Shown here one piece after another: positions 43,557 to 50,946 of a stretch of 64,000 bases of DNA. Each line of letters starts with the position of its first letter. The first letter of the stretch is position 1. Source of the stretch: Streptomyces sp. GQFP (lineage in GTDB: Bacteria; Actinomycetota; Actinomycetes; Streptomycetales; Streptomycetaceae); contig NZ_CP089312.1 in NCBI RefSeq assembly GCF_021545335.1, positions 3,286,001 to 3,350,000 of the forward strand, written 5' to 3'. Made by a program: the position numbers and the translations under genes. A model generated the notes under the pieces. That model had not been told where the DNA came from. It worked only from the letters and a program-made list of their open reading frames with translations, and ran no database searches.

Positions 43557-43957
43557 GCCGCATCCCCACGGTTGATGACCAGATGAGCCCAGACCGTCTT
43601 GCCGGTCTCCCTGGGTCGCACGCCCCACGCGTCGGACAGCCCCTCGACGATGACGAGCCCGCGCCCGTCGCAGTCATCGAGGTCCGTATCTCGTCTCTCA
43701 GGCATCCGCCACTGGAACGAGTCGGACACCTCGACGATCAGCACGCCGTCCCGGCGACGCAGCCCCACCTCGAAGAACTCGCCGATCCCCTTGGCGTGCA
43801 CGACGGCATTGGCCGCCAGCTCACCCACGATCGACTCGGCGTCGTCGGCCAGTTCGCCGAGGAGCCAGAGGGTCAATATCGCGCGGACATGGTCCCGGGC
43901 GACCGGCACCGAATCCTTGCGTAACCGGAACCTGTTGCTGTGCGTGCGCCCGGACAT
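43550..43957 (-). CDS. HATPase_c-type ATP-binding protein (anti-sigma-like kinase)
   Basis: A 135-residue GHKL protein from ATG 43957 (GGGGGA three bases upstream). The N box ESIVGELAANAVVHAKG, G1-like EVSDSFQWRMPERRD, G2 DGRGLVIVEGLSDAWGV and the end GKTVWAHLVIN are visible. This is the short serine-kinase/anti-sigma type found in WhiJ-like gene sets. It is divergent from the XRE regulator at 44167, and three TGCAAC repeats lie between the two genes. Confidence 0.88.
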   Translation of the reverse strand: MSGRTHSNRFRLRKDSVPVARDHVRAILTLWLLGELADDAESIVGELAANAVVHAKGIGEFFEVGLRRRDGVLIVEVSDSFQWRMPERRDTDLDDCDGRGLVIVEGLSDAWGVRPRETGKTVWAHLVINRGDAAC

Positions 43958-44060
43958 GGGTCCCCCAAGGGTGCGTGGACAGGCGGGATCTGAATCACCC
44001 ACCGCCCTCAAGCAAGTGCGGAGCGTGACGCATTGAAGCTAGACCTCAACCCACTCAACT

Positions 44061-44108
44061 TGCAACAGATCTTTGGATGTAATTTTGCAACCTGAGCCTG
44101 GATGCAAC
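44061..44108. promoter_or_regulatory. Three TGCAAC direct repeats in the WhiJ-like divergent promoter
   Basis: TGCAAC occurs at 44061-44066, 44086-44091 and 44103-44108, two of them preceded by T. They lie within an AT-rich patch between the HATPase and XRE genes. Such spaced direct repeats suggest regulator binding, perhaps by the XRE protein itself. Confidence 0.5.
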
Positions 44109-44166
44109 GACCTGGCGTGTACGGTCCGTTACCGTGCAGACTGGCACGGAGGTGAAGGGGGGCAGC

Positions 44167-45048
44167 ATGCCCGCAGGTGGAAAGCCCACGGTGCGCAGCC
44201 GGCGCCTTGGCGCCACGCTCAGGCAGTACCGGCTCGCAGCTCGACTCGACCAGGAGCACGCCGCCGAGGTGCTGGGGTGCTCCAAGGCGAAGATCAGCCG
44301 AGTTGAGACGGGCATCAGCGCGGCCCGCGTGGGAGACGTGCGCGTCCTGCTCGACCTGTACGAGGTTGAAGACCGCAACGTCTATCTGAAGCTTGAGCAA
44401 CTCGCGCGGGACTCCAACAAACGAGGTTGGTGGCTCAAGTACCCCCAGGCGTCGGACAAGGAGTGGTACGCCGACTTCGTCTCCATGGAAGCGGACGCCA
44501 CCTACATCCGCACGTACCACCCGGTGTTCATCCCCGGCTTGCTACAGACGGGCGACTACGTCAGGACCCTCGTAAGTTCAGGTCCGACCACGAGTACCCC
44601 CGAGGCCATCGACGAAATGGTGACGGTTCGGCAAACTCGTCGACAGCTCATCGAGGAGGGCGGCACGCAATACGCCGCCGTCATCTGGGAACCCGCGCTC
44701 ACCGCCCCCATGCCGTCCGCGAAGATTCACAGTGAACAATTGCTCCACATTCTCAACGTCGCACAGCGGCAGAATGTAAGCATTCAGGTGCTGCCGTTCT
44801 CCGAGTGGCGGGCCGCACACCTGACATCCCACTTCGTGATGTTCAGCTTCGGGCCGGAACCGGCACCTGAAGCCGTCGCGTACGACACCACGACGAGCAC
44901 GGTGGTCCTCGAAGATCTGAACGAGATGGCCTACCACGCGCGGATCTTCGAATCCCTGAGATCTGCCGCACTACCCCCGAACCAAAGCCTGGCCTTCATC
45001 AGGAAAGCGATCGAGGAAGTCCAGGATGGAGAGAAGGAAGCGGAATGA
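44167..45048 (+). CDS. XRE-family regulator with DUF5753 domain (WhiJ-like)
   Basis: A 293-residue protein from ATG 44167. Helix-turn-helix is in LGATLRQYRLAARLDQEHAAEVLGCSKAKISRVETG (about 14-50). The DUF5753 part begins after LEQLARDSNKRGWWLKYPQASDKEWYADFVSME, and includes IRTYHPVFIPGLLQTGDYVRTL, then VIWEPALT and NVSIQVLPF. Such proteins pair with a DUF397 gene, here overlapping by four bases (ATGA). They control development and antibiotic genes in Streptomyces; the target here is not known. Confidence 0.93.
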   Translation: MPAGGKPTVRSRRLGATLRQYRLAARLDQEHAAEVLGCSKAKISRVETGISAARVGDVRVLLDLYEVEDRNVYLKLEQLARDSNKRGWWLKYPQASDKEWYADFVSMEADATYIRTYHPVFIPGLLQTGDYVRTLVSSGPTTSTPEAIDEMVTVRQTRRQLIEEGGTQYAAVIWEPALTAPMPSAKIHSEQLLHILNVAQRQNVSIQVLPFSEWRAAHLTSHFVMFSFGPEPAPEAVAYDTTTSTVVLEDLNEMAYHARIFESLRSAALPPNQSLAFIRKAIEEVQDGEKEAE

Positions 45049-45251
45049 AGAATCAGGACATTGTCACCGAATTCACAAAGTCCAGTGCCTCAACTGCGAA
45101 TGGCGCAGACTGCGTAGAAGTCGCCCACACCGCCGACGGAGGCCGAGCGGTACGTGACAGCAAGGACCCTCAAGGCCCAATCCTCTTCTTCGCCCCGACG
45201 GAGTGGAATGCCTTCAGCACCGGCGTCAATGACGGAGAATTCGGCGGCTGA
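45045..45251 (+). CDS. DUF397-family small protein
   Basis: A 68-residue protein overlapping the XRE gene in ATGA. The DUF397 pattern is seen: FTKSSASTANGADCVEVAHTADGGRAVRDSKDPQGPILFFAPTEWNAFSTGV. In this family the small protein often works with the upstream XRE regulator, possibly antagonising it. Together with the divergent HATPase gene this makes a complete WhiJ-like locus. Confidence 0.92.
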   Translation: MKNQDIVTEFTKSSASTANGADCVEVAHTADGGRAVRDSKDPQGPILFFAPTEWNAFSTGVNDGEFGG

Positions 45252-45449
45252 GGGCCGCGAAGCAGTGGGGTGGCCGACCACGAGGAAGTGGCCGGCCCCA
45301 AGACCGGAGACACGGATGAAAGGCATCTGCCAAAAATTTGGCGTATGCCACCGTGGGCACCTCGCCGCCCCCATGTGGTGGAGGCTCCCGGAGTTGCAAG
45401 AAGAGGGTCGGGCAGAAGACTGGCGTTGTCAAGTCATGGAGGTTACTGG

Positions 45450-46247
45450 GTGACCAGCCTGGCTGCGTGGGTGGGCGTGGACTCGAGAGGTCCCGCATCT
45501 TTGTACATTGCCACAGACAGCAGAATCTCCTGGGGCAATACTCATTCCTGGGACAGTGCAAGGAAAACTTTCGCCTGCCACGAGTCCCCAGACATTTTCG
45601 GCTACGTAGGATACGTATTCTTCCCTGCACTGTTCCTCCCCACCGTCATTGAAATACTCAGCCTGGAGGAGGCCAGGGAAAACAACAGCGTGACCACTCG
45701 CCAAGAATACCTGCGCAGCATTATCGAGCACGTCTGGTCCAGCTTCCCCCCAAAGGAACGGTACGATCTTTCAATCGTTCATGCGACACGAGTGGGCGAA
45801 GGCGTCCGCTGCGAATTCGGCTTCCAGATACTCAAACTTGATGCCAAATCCGGCACAGTAGAATCTGAACGAATTGAAATACCTACCAGCAGCTCACACT
45901 TGACTTTTCTCGGCAGCGGGGAAGGCCACCTGAAGAGCGCGTCGGCCAAGTGGGCTGAATCCGACTCCGGCGGCACCAGTCGAGCCCAATTCAGTTCCTT
46001 CTGCGACGCACTAAAGGAGAGAAAAGACAGGCGCAGCGGCGGAGCACCGCAACTGGTTGCCCTCCACAGAAAGAATCCTGGCATTACACTTGGGGTTTCC
46101 TGGGATGAAGGATTCTACATAAACGGAATGGCCATCCAAGAAGGGGTGTCGGTCCAAGGGATTTCTTGGATGAACCGACTCTTCGAGCGCGTTGGAGTAG
46201 AGCATAAGCGGCTCCCTGGTGCTCAAGTCCACGCTGACCGCAGATGA
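45450..46247 (+). CDS. Putative HslV-like Ntn-hydrolase (threonine-type peptidase), AT-richer gene
   Basis: A 265-residue protein from a GTG at 45450 with GGAGG seven bases upstream. The N-terminus is V-T-S-L; removal of the initiator Met would expose Thr2. IATDSRISWGN places an Asp 21 residues later (D23) and SARKTF a Lys 16 residues further (K39), the Thr/Asp/Lys order and the D-to-K spacing of HslV and proteasome beta subunits. GYVGYVFFPALF matches the strand after the Lys. Family assignment is inference from motif spacing. G+C content is clearly below the neighbours, which suggests recent transfer. No chaperone ATPase gene is adjacent. It lies downstream of the DUF397 gene. Confidence 0.65.
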   Translation: MTSLAAWVGVDSRGPASLYIATDSRISWGNTHSWDSARKTFACHESPDIFGYVGYVFFPALFLPTVIEILSLEEARENNSVTTRQEYLRSIIEHVWSSFPPKERYDLSIVHATRVGEGVRCEFGFQILKLDAKSGTVESERIEIPTSSSHLTFLGSGEGHLKSASAKWAESDSGGTSRAQFSSFCDALKERKDRRSGGAPQLVALHRKNPGITLGVSWDEGFYINGMAIQEGVSVQGISWMNRLFERVGVEHKRLPGAQVHADRR

Positions 46248-46481
46248 AGGTCTGAGGATCCGGCGGGCACGGGTCTCGGCCTCCTGGACCCGGTACGGGA
46301 TCCCGCTGCGGTTCCACCTCGGGGGCCCCGGCGGATGCGAAGGCGACGATCTCCAGGTCCTGAGTCACCCCGGCAGCAAGCCACCCACCCGCCACACCCA
46401 CGTCCCCTCCGCGCCCCGCCCCCGTCCCACGTGGCGGATAACACGAAGCCCCACGCATTACGGCCCCGTAAACTCACCGCC

Positions 46482-47693
46482 ATGCAGCTGATCCAGTCGA
46501 CCAAGCTAGCCAACGTCTGTTACGAGATCCGGGGCCCGGTTCTCGAAGAGGCGATGCGGCTGGAGGCGGCAGGGCATCGCATTCTCAAGCTGAACACCGG
46601 CAACCCGGCCGCCTTCGGCTTCGAGGCTCCGCCCGAGATCCTGGAGGACATCCTCCGCAACGTGTCGTCGGCCCACGGCTACGGCGACGCGAAGGGACTG
46701 CTGGCCGCGCGCCGGGCGGTCGTCATGCACAACCAGACCCTCGGCATCGAGACGGACGTCGAGCACGTCTTCGTCGGCAACGGCGTCTCCGAGCTGATCG
46801 TGATGGCGATGCAGGCCCTGCTCGACGACGGCGACGAGGTGCTCGTCCCGGCCCCCGACTACCCCCTGTGGACGGCGGCGGTCTCCCTCTCCGGCGGTAC
46901 GGCGGTCCACTACCGCTGCGACGAGCAGGCCGACTGGATGCCGGACCTCGCGGACATCGAGCGCAAGGTCACCGACCGCACCAAGGCGATCGTCATCATC
47001 AACCCGAACAACCCGACGGGCGCGGTGTACGACGATGCGATGCTCCGGGGCTTGACCGACATCGCCCGGCGCCACAACCTCCTCGTCTGCTCGGACGAGA
47101 TCTACGACAAGATCCTGTACGACGGCACCACGCACACCTCGACCGCGAAGATCGCCCCCGATCTCCTCACGCTCACCTTCAACGGCATGTCGAAGGCGTA
47201 CCGCGTCGCCGGTTACCGGGTCGGCTGGATGTCGATCTCCGGCCCCCGCGCGCACGCCGACTCCTACATCGAGGGCCTGACGATCCTGGCGAACATGCGC
47301 CTGTGCGCGAACATGCCGGGCCAGCACGGTGTCGTCGCCGCGCTCAGCGGGCGCCAGACGATCAACGACCTGGTGCTGCCGGGCGGGCGGCTCAAGGAAC
47401 AGATGGACGTCGCGTACGAGCTGCTCACCCAGATTCCGGGCGTGACGTGTGTACGACCCAAGGGCGCGCTCTATCTCTTCCCTCGCCTCGACCCGAACGT
47501 CTTCAAGATCAAGGACGACCGGCGGATGGTCCTGGACCTGCTCCGCCGCGAGAAGATCATGGTCGTGCACGGTACGGGCTTCAACTGGCCCGAGCAGGAT
47601 CACTTCCGCGTCGTGACGCTGCCCACGGTCAGCGATCTGCGCGACGCGGTGACCCGTATCGGCACGTTCCTGGACGGCTACAGCCAGCCGTAG
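46482..47693 (+). CDS. alaA: AlaA-type pyridoxal phosphate aminotransferase
   Basis: A 403-residue fold type I aminotransferase from ATG 46482. It shows HRILKLNTGNPAAFGFEAP, the substrate pocket GNGVSELIVMAMQALLDDGDEVLVPAPDYPLW, NPNNPTGAVY, SDEIYDKILYDG, PLP lysine in TFNGMSKAYRVAGYRVGWM (about 239-258) and RVVTLP near the end. Length and motifs match AlaA/YfbQ-like alanine-type aminotransferases that form alanine and 2-oxoglutarate from pyruvate and glutamate, or the reverse. The upstream 234 bp hold no other gene. Confidence 0.88.
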   Translation: MQLIQSTKLANVCYEIRGPVLEEAMRLEAAGHRILKLNTGNPAAFGFEAPPEILEDILRNVSSAHGYGDAKGLLAARRAVVMHNQTLGIETDVEHVFVGNGVSELIVMAMQALLDDGDEVLVPAPDYPLWTAAVSLSGGTAVHYRCDEQADWMPDLADIERKVTDRTKAIVIINPNNPTGAVYDDAMLRGLTDIARRHNLLVCSDEIYDKILYDGTTHTSTAKIAPDLLTLTFNGMSKAYRVAGYRVGWMSISGPRAHADSYIEGLTILANMRLCANMPGQHGVVAALSGRQTINDLVLPGGRLKEQMDVAYELLTQIPGVTCVRPKGALYLFPRLDPNVFKIKDDRRMVLDLLRREKIMVVHGTGFNWPEQDHFRVVTLPTVSDLRDAVTRIGTFLDGYSQP

Positions 47694-47723
47694 TAGTCGG
47701 GGGCTCACCCTCCGCGACCGGGG

Positions 47724-47755
47724 TCAACTTTAGACAGAATCTAAGCTAGGATGGT
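47724..47755 (+). promoter_or_regulatory. Promoter with palindrome upstream of a small conserved gene
   Basis: A TAGGAT -10 box at 47747-47752 is preceded by a GTCAAC-type -35 segment about 18 bases upstream (47724-47729). The perfect palindrome TTAGACAGAATCTAA (47730-47744, 5-bp arms) lies between them, so a repressor bound there would block transcription. Confidence 0.6.
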
Positions 47756-47786
47756 TTCCTGTCAGCGCACAGGAGGCCATCTCCCC

Positions 47787-48206
47787 ATGTACGAACCGAT
47801 CCGCACCCCGTCGGTCCACAGCACGCTGGCCGGCGCCGCCCCGGACTTTCCCCACCGGTCGCGCGAGGAAGAGCTGGACATTCAGCTGGCCGGTCACCTC
47901 GCCGCGCTCCTCACCGCGACCGATGAGCTGCGCGCCGTCGCGCCCTCCGCCGACCTGGACACGGCTGCGGAGCGGCTCACCGCCGAGGTGAGCAGGTTGC
48001 GGCGTGGGCGTACGCCCGCTCGCGCATCGGCGCCCCGCAGCGCCGCGCCCGAAGTCACCGCGCTGCACCGGCGGGCCCACGCCCTCGCCGGGCGAGCCCT
48101 GGTCGTCGCGGCCTCGCGGGCCGACACGGCCGCCGCGATCCTCGCCGCCGAACGTATGGACGCCCACGCGGAGGCCAGCGGGCCTCGCGCGCTCGCGTCC
48201 CGCTAG
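47787..48206 (+). CDS. Conserved small helical protein
   Basis: A 139-residue protein from ATG 47787 (AGGAGG ten bases upstream). It is rich in Ala/Arg/Glu and mostly helical: REEELDIQLAGHLAALLTATDEL, AAERLTAEVSRLRRGR, then a helix ALHRRAHALAGRALVVAASRADTAAAILAAERMDAH. No cysteine pairs, signal peptide or known motif. Gene stands alone under the palindromic promoter at 47724-47755. Function unknown; a coiled-coil regulator or scaffold is possible. Confidence 0.68.
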   Translation: MYEPIRTPSVHSTLAGAAPDFPHRSREEELDIQLAGHLAALLTATDELRAVAPSADLDTAAERLTAEVSRLRRGRTPARASAPRSAAPEVTALHRRAHALAGRALVVAASRADTAAAILAAERMDAHAEASGPRALASR

Positions 48207-48368
48207 CCCCCTCCGGGGCTCCCCCTACGGCCCCGGTCCGCGCGCTCCCAGCGACGTGCGGACCGGGTGCCACGCACTGCGTTGGCTTGAGCGGGGGTTC
48301 TTGTTGCGCCGGGTTGTGAAGTGCCGTTAGTTGCGGTGCGGTGCGGTGCGCCGTGGGGGCTTCTGTTG

Positions 48369-48424
48369 TGTGCGGCTGCGGGTTGTCTGTGGCTGGTCGC
48401 GCAGTTCCCCGCGCCCCTTAGGGG
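48369..48424. repeat. Interspersed GC-rich palindromic repeat, copy 4
   Basis: Reads TGTGTGCGGCTGCGGGTTGT, then GTGGCTGGTCGCGCAGTTCC, ending in a GCGCCCC...GGGGC hairpin around TTA. Same orientation as copies 1 and 2. Confidence 0.82.
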
Positions 48425-48431
48425 CTACCGC

Positions 48432-48467
48432 CCCTCAGGGGGGTGCAGTCCCTCAGGGGGGTGCAGT
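48432..48467. repeat. 18-bp tandem repeat, two exact units
   Basis: CCCTCAGGGGGGTGCAGT occurs at 48432-48449 and 48450-48467; each unit contains a small CCCTCAGGG palindrome. A third partial start (CCCC) follows. Confidence 0.75.
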
Positions 48468-48569
48468 CCCCCGCGTTGGCTGGAATCCGTTGCGTTCCGG
48501 GACCGGTGCTTCACTCGCCGTTCATCCTTTTAATCAGGGAACGTTGGATTCCGGGAGCACGCTCCCGGC

Positions 48570-49664
48570 GTGAGACGAATCGCAGGGATTGTCCTCGCGG
48601 TCCTGCTGATCGGCGGCGTGGTGGCAGCTGTCGTGGCGGGCCGGGACAACGGGGACCAAGGCACGGCAACGAAGACCGTGCACGGAGTTATCGGGTCGGA
48701 GAAGGCCGAGTTCTTCGCCGATCCCGACGTGGTGAAGGCCCTTGCCGCCAAGGGCTACACCGTGCGGACGGAGACCTCCGGGTCGTGGGCCATGGAGGGT
48801 CTCGACCTCAAGGACTACGACTTCGCGTTCCCGTCAAGCCAGGCCCCCGCCGACGAACTGGCCGCCAAGTACAAGGCACGCCAGCCCCTCCCGAGGCCCT
48901 TCTACTCGCCGCTCGTCGTCGTGGCCCACCGCAACGCCGCCGAGGTGCTGGCCGCCAACGGACTCGCCACGCTCGACCAGGGGCAGCATCGCGGCACCCT
49001 CAAGATGGCCGCCTACGTCAAGGCAGCGGGCGACGACCGCACCTGGCAGCAGCTCAAGGGGGCTGAGAAATACGGGGAGTTGACCGGCACCCTCTACATC
49101 GCCTCCACCGACCCGGAGAGTTCCAGCTCCGGTGCCCTCTACCTCGCCGCGACCAGCTACGTGGCGAACGGCGGCCGGGTCGTGTCGAGCAGCGCCGACG
49201 TGAACCGCACCGCACCCCTCATGCACAAGCTGATCAGCGTCCAGGGCGCCCAACAGCCCAGCTCCGACGCGGCGTTCCGGGACTTCGTGAGCGGCGCCGG
49301 CAATCCGCTGGTGCTGGTGTACGAGTCACAGGTCGCCTCCCTGCTCGGCGACAACAGCGGTCAGCAGAGCGCCGGTGACCTCACCGTCCTCTACCCCGAC
49401 ACCACGGCCAACAGCGACCACAGCGTCGTACCGCTGACCGAGGAGGGCCGTGCGCTCGGTGAACTCCTCAGCGACGACCCGGTGTTGCGCAAGCTCGCCG
49501 TCCGGCACGGGTTCCGGCCGCAGGGCGACGCCGCCGAGTTCGTCGCGGCCACCGCGGCCGACGCCGCCTACCTCAACCAGAAGCTGACCGGCGTCCGGCA
49601 GGCGCCCGTGCCCACCTCCGCGGTGCTGCGCGAGATGGCGCGCCGGGCCCGGAGCCAGTCGTAA
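48570..49664 (+). CDS. Membrane-anchored substrate-binding-like protein of the TelA/VWA operon
   Basis: A 364-residue protein from a GTG at 48570. An N-terminal membrane anchor or uncleaved signal (AGIVLAVLLIGGVVAAVVAG) precedes a periplasmic-binding-protein-like fold: VHGVIGSEKAEFFADPDVVKALAAKGYTV, GSWAMEGLDLKDYDFAFPS, YSPLVVVAHR, GTLYIASTDPESSSSGALYLAATSYV, and NPLVLVYESQ. It resembles the binding half of the third gene. The gene is first in a four-gene operon with TelA, a binding/VWA protein and a membrane protein. No lipobox is visible. It may sense an anion or peptide at the envelope. Confidence 0.78.
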   Translation: MRRIAGIVLAVLLIGGVVAAVVAGRDNGDQGTATKTVHGVIGSEKAEFFADPDVVKALAAKGYTVRTETSGSWAMEGLDLKDYDFAFPSSQAPADELAAKYKARQPLPRPFYSPLVVVAHRNAAEVLAANGLATLDQGQHRGTLKMAAYVKAAGDDRTWQQLKGAEKYGELTGTLYIASTDPESSSSGALYLAATSYVANGGRVVSSSADVNRTAPLMHKLISVQGAQQPSSDAAFRDFVSGAGNPLVLVYESQVASLLGDNSGQQSAGDLTVLYPDTTANSDHSVVPLTEEGRALGELLSDDPVLRKLAVRHGFRPQGDAAEFVAATAADAAYLNQKLTGVRQAPVPTSAVLREMARRARSQS

Positions 49665-49680
49665 CCAGGGGGAATCGCAC

Positions 49681-50946
49681 GTGAACTACCAGAAGTCGAA
49701 CCAGGATCCGAACCAGAATCCGGGCCAGAATCCGGTCTACGCTCCGAATCAGAACAGCAGTCAGAACACCAGCCTCAGCGGCGACGACGTCTTCACCCTC
49801 ACCGCGCCCGAGCCCGTCGCGGCCGTGCCGCGCGAGAAGGCCGGCGGGCTCGTCCCCGTCGACGACAGTGTCCGTACGGACATGGCCCGCAAGGCCGCCG
49901 AGTACGTCGGACAGCTCGCCTCCCTCGACGCCCGCTCGCCCGAGTTCGCGGGCCGGGTGGGGGAGATCACCGGCCTGGGTGCTGGTGAGATGCGAACCGC
50001 CGCCGCGCAGTCCAATCGCATGCTGGAACGGGCCGTGCGCAGCCTGCCCGGCAAGGGCGGGGACGCCCAGTCGCTGGTCGCGGGCTCGCTCGTCGAACTC
50101 CGGCGCGTGGTCGAGGACTTGGACCCGCGTGACCTGCCCGCCGGCAAGGGGCGCAAGCTGCTGTCCAGGCTGCCCGGGGGCAACAAACTGCGCGACCACG
50201 TCGCCAAGTACGCCTCCTCGCAGGCGACCTTGAACAAGATCGTGGGCTCGCTGCGCGGCGGACAGGACGAGCTGCGCAGAGACAGCGCGGCCCTCCAGAC
50301 CGAACGCGTCCGCCTCTGGGAGACCATGGGCAAGCTCCAGGAGTACGTCGTCCTGACCGAAGCCCTGGACTCCGCCGTCGAACAGCACATCGGCAGCCTG
50401 GAGTTGACCGATCCGACGGCCGCCGACCACCTCCGCGCCGACGTCCTCTTCCCGGTCCGGCAGAAGCACCAGGACCTGCTGACCCAGCTCGCGGTGTGCG
50501 CGCAGGGCTACCTGGCCATGGACGTCGTACGCCGCAACAACGACGAGCTGATCAAGGGGGTCGACCGCGCGGCCACCACGACCGTGTCCGCGCTGCGCAT
50601 CTCCGTGATGCTGGCGTCCGCCCTCGACAACCAGAAGAAGGTCATCGAGCAGGTCAACGCGTTGCGCGGCACGACCGAGGACCTCATCCGGGGCAACGCC
50701 GAGATGCTCGCCACGCAGAGCGGCGAGATCCAGCGGATCGCCGCCGACCCGGCCGTGGGGGCGGAGACCCTCCGAACGGCCTTCCAGCAGATCTACCGCA
50801 CCCTCGACACCATCGACACCTACAAGGTCCAGGCGACGGAGGCGATGGCGGCGACCGTGGAGTCGCTGACCTCCGAACTCCAGCACGCCAGCGCCTACTT
50901 GGACCGCAGCCGCGCGCAGAGCGCGCTCGACGGGGGCCAGATATGA
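49681..50946 (+). CDS. TelA/KlaA-family toxic anion resistance protein
   Basis: A 421-residue protein from a GTG at 49681. An Asn/Gln-rich N-terminal repeat (NQDPNQNPGQNP) precedes helical TelA features: VPVDDSVRTDMARKAAEYVGQLASLD, LSRLPGGNKLRDHVAKYASSQATLNKIV, LTEALDSAVEQHIGSLE, LDNQKKVIEQVNALRGTTEDLIRGNAEML. TelA-type proteins occur in tellurite resistance and in Ter-like stress and phage-response systems together with VWA proteins. The stop overlaps the start of the binding/VWA gene in ATGA. No signal peptide, so cytoplasmic or membrane-associated. Confidence 0.85.
   Translation: MNYQKSNQDPNQNPGQNPVYAPNQNSSQNTSLSGDDVFTLTAPEPVAAVPREKAGGLVPVDDSVRTDMARKAAEYVGQLASLDARSPEFAGRVGEITGLGAGEMRTAAAQSNRMLERAVRSLPGKGGDAQSLVAGSLVELRRVVEDLDPRDLPAGKGRKLLSRLPGGNKLRDHVAKYASSQATLNKIVGSLRGGQDELRRDSAALQTERVRLWETMGKLQEYVVLTEALDSAVEQHIGSLELTDPTAADHLRADVLFPVRQKHQDLLTQLAVCAQGYLAMDVVRRNNDELIKGVDRAATTTVSALRISVMLASALDNQKKVIEQVNALRGTTEDLIRGNAEMLATQSGEIQRIAADPAVGAETLRTAFQQIYRTLDTIDTYKVQATEAMAATVESLTSELQHASAYLDRSRAQSALDGGQI

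Larger units (their letters stand above)
48207..48569. other. Intergenic region with repeats before the TelA operon
   Basis: This 363-bp gap holds a GC-rich palindromic repeat (48369-48424) and an exact 18-base tandem repeat (48432-48467). An AT-rich patch (CTTTTAATCAGGGAACG) at about 48526-48542 precedes the GTG at 48570 and may contain the operon's promoter. No gene is seen. Confidence 0.6.

Noticed and set aside
44012..44520. Minus-strand frame of 170 residues opposite the XRE gene
   Set aside because: Antisense to a clear XRE/DUF5753 gene; no ribosome site or family pattern.
48407..48480. Transposon inverted repeat at the palindromic repeat before the TelA operon
   Set aside because: The element recurs as a short intergenic palindrome elsewhere and shows no transposase gene or target duplication.
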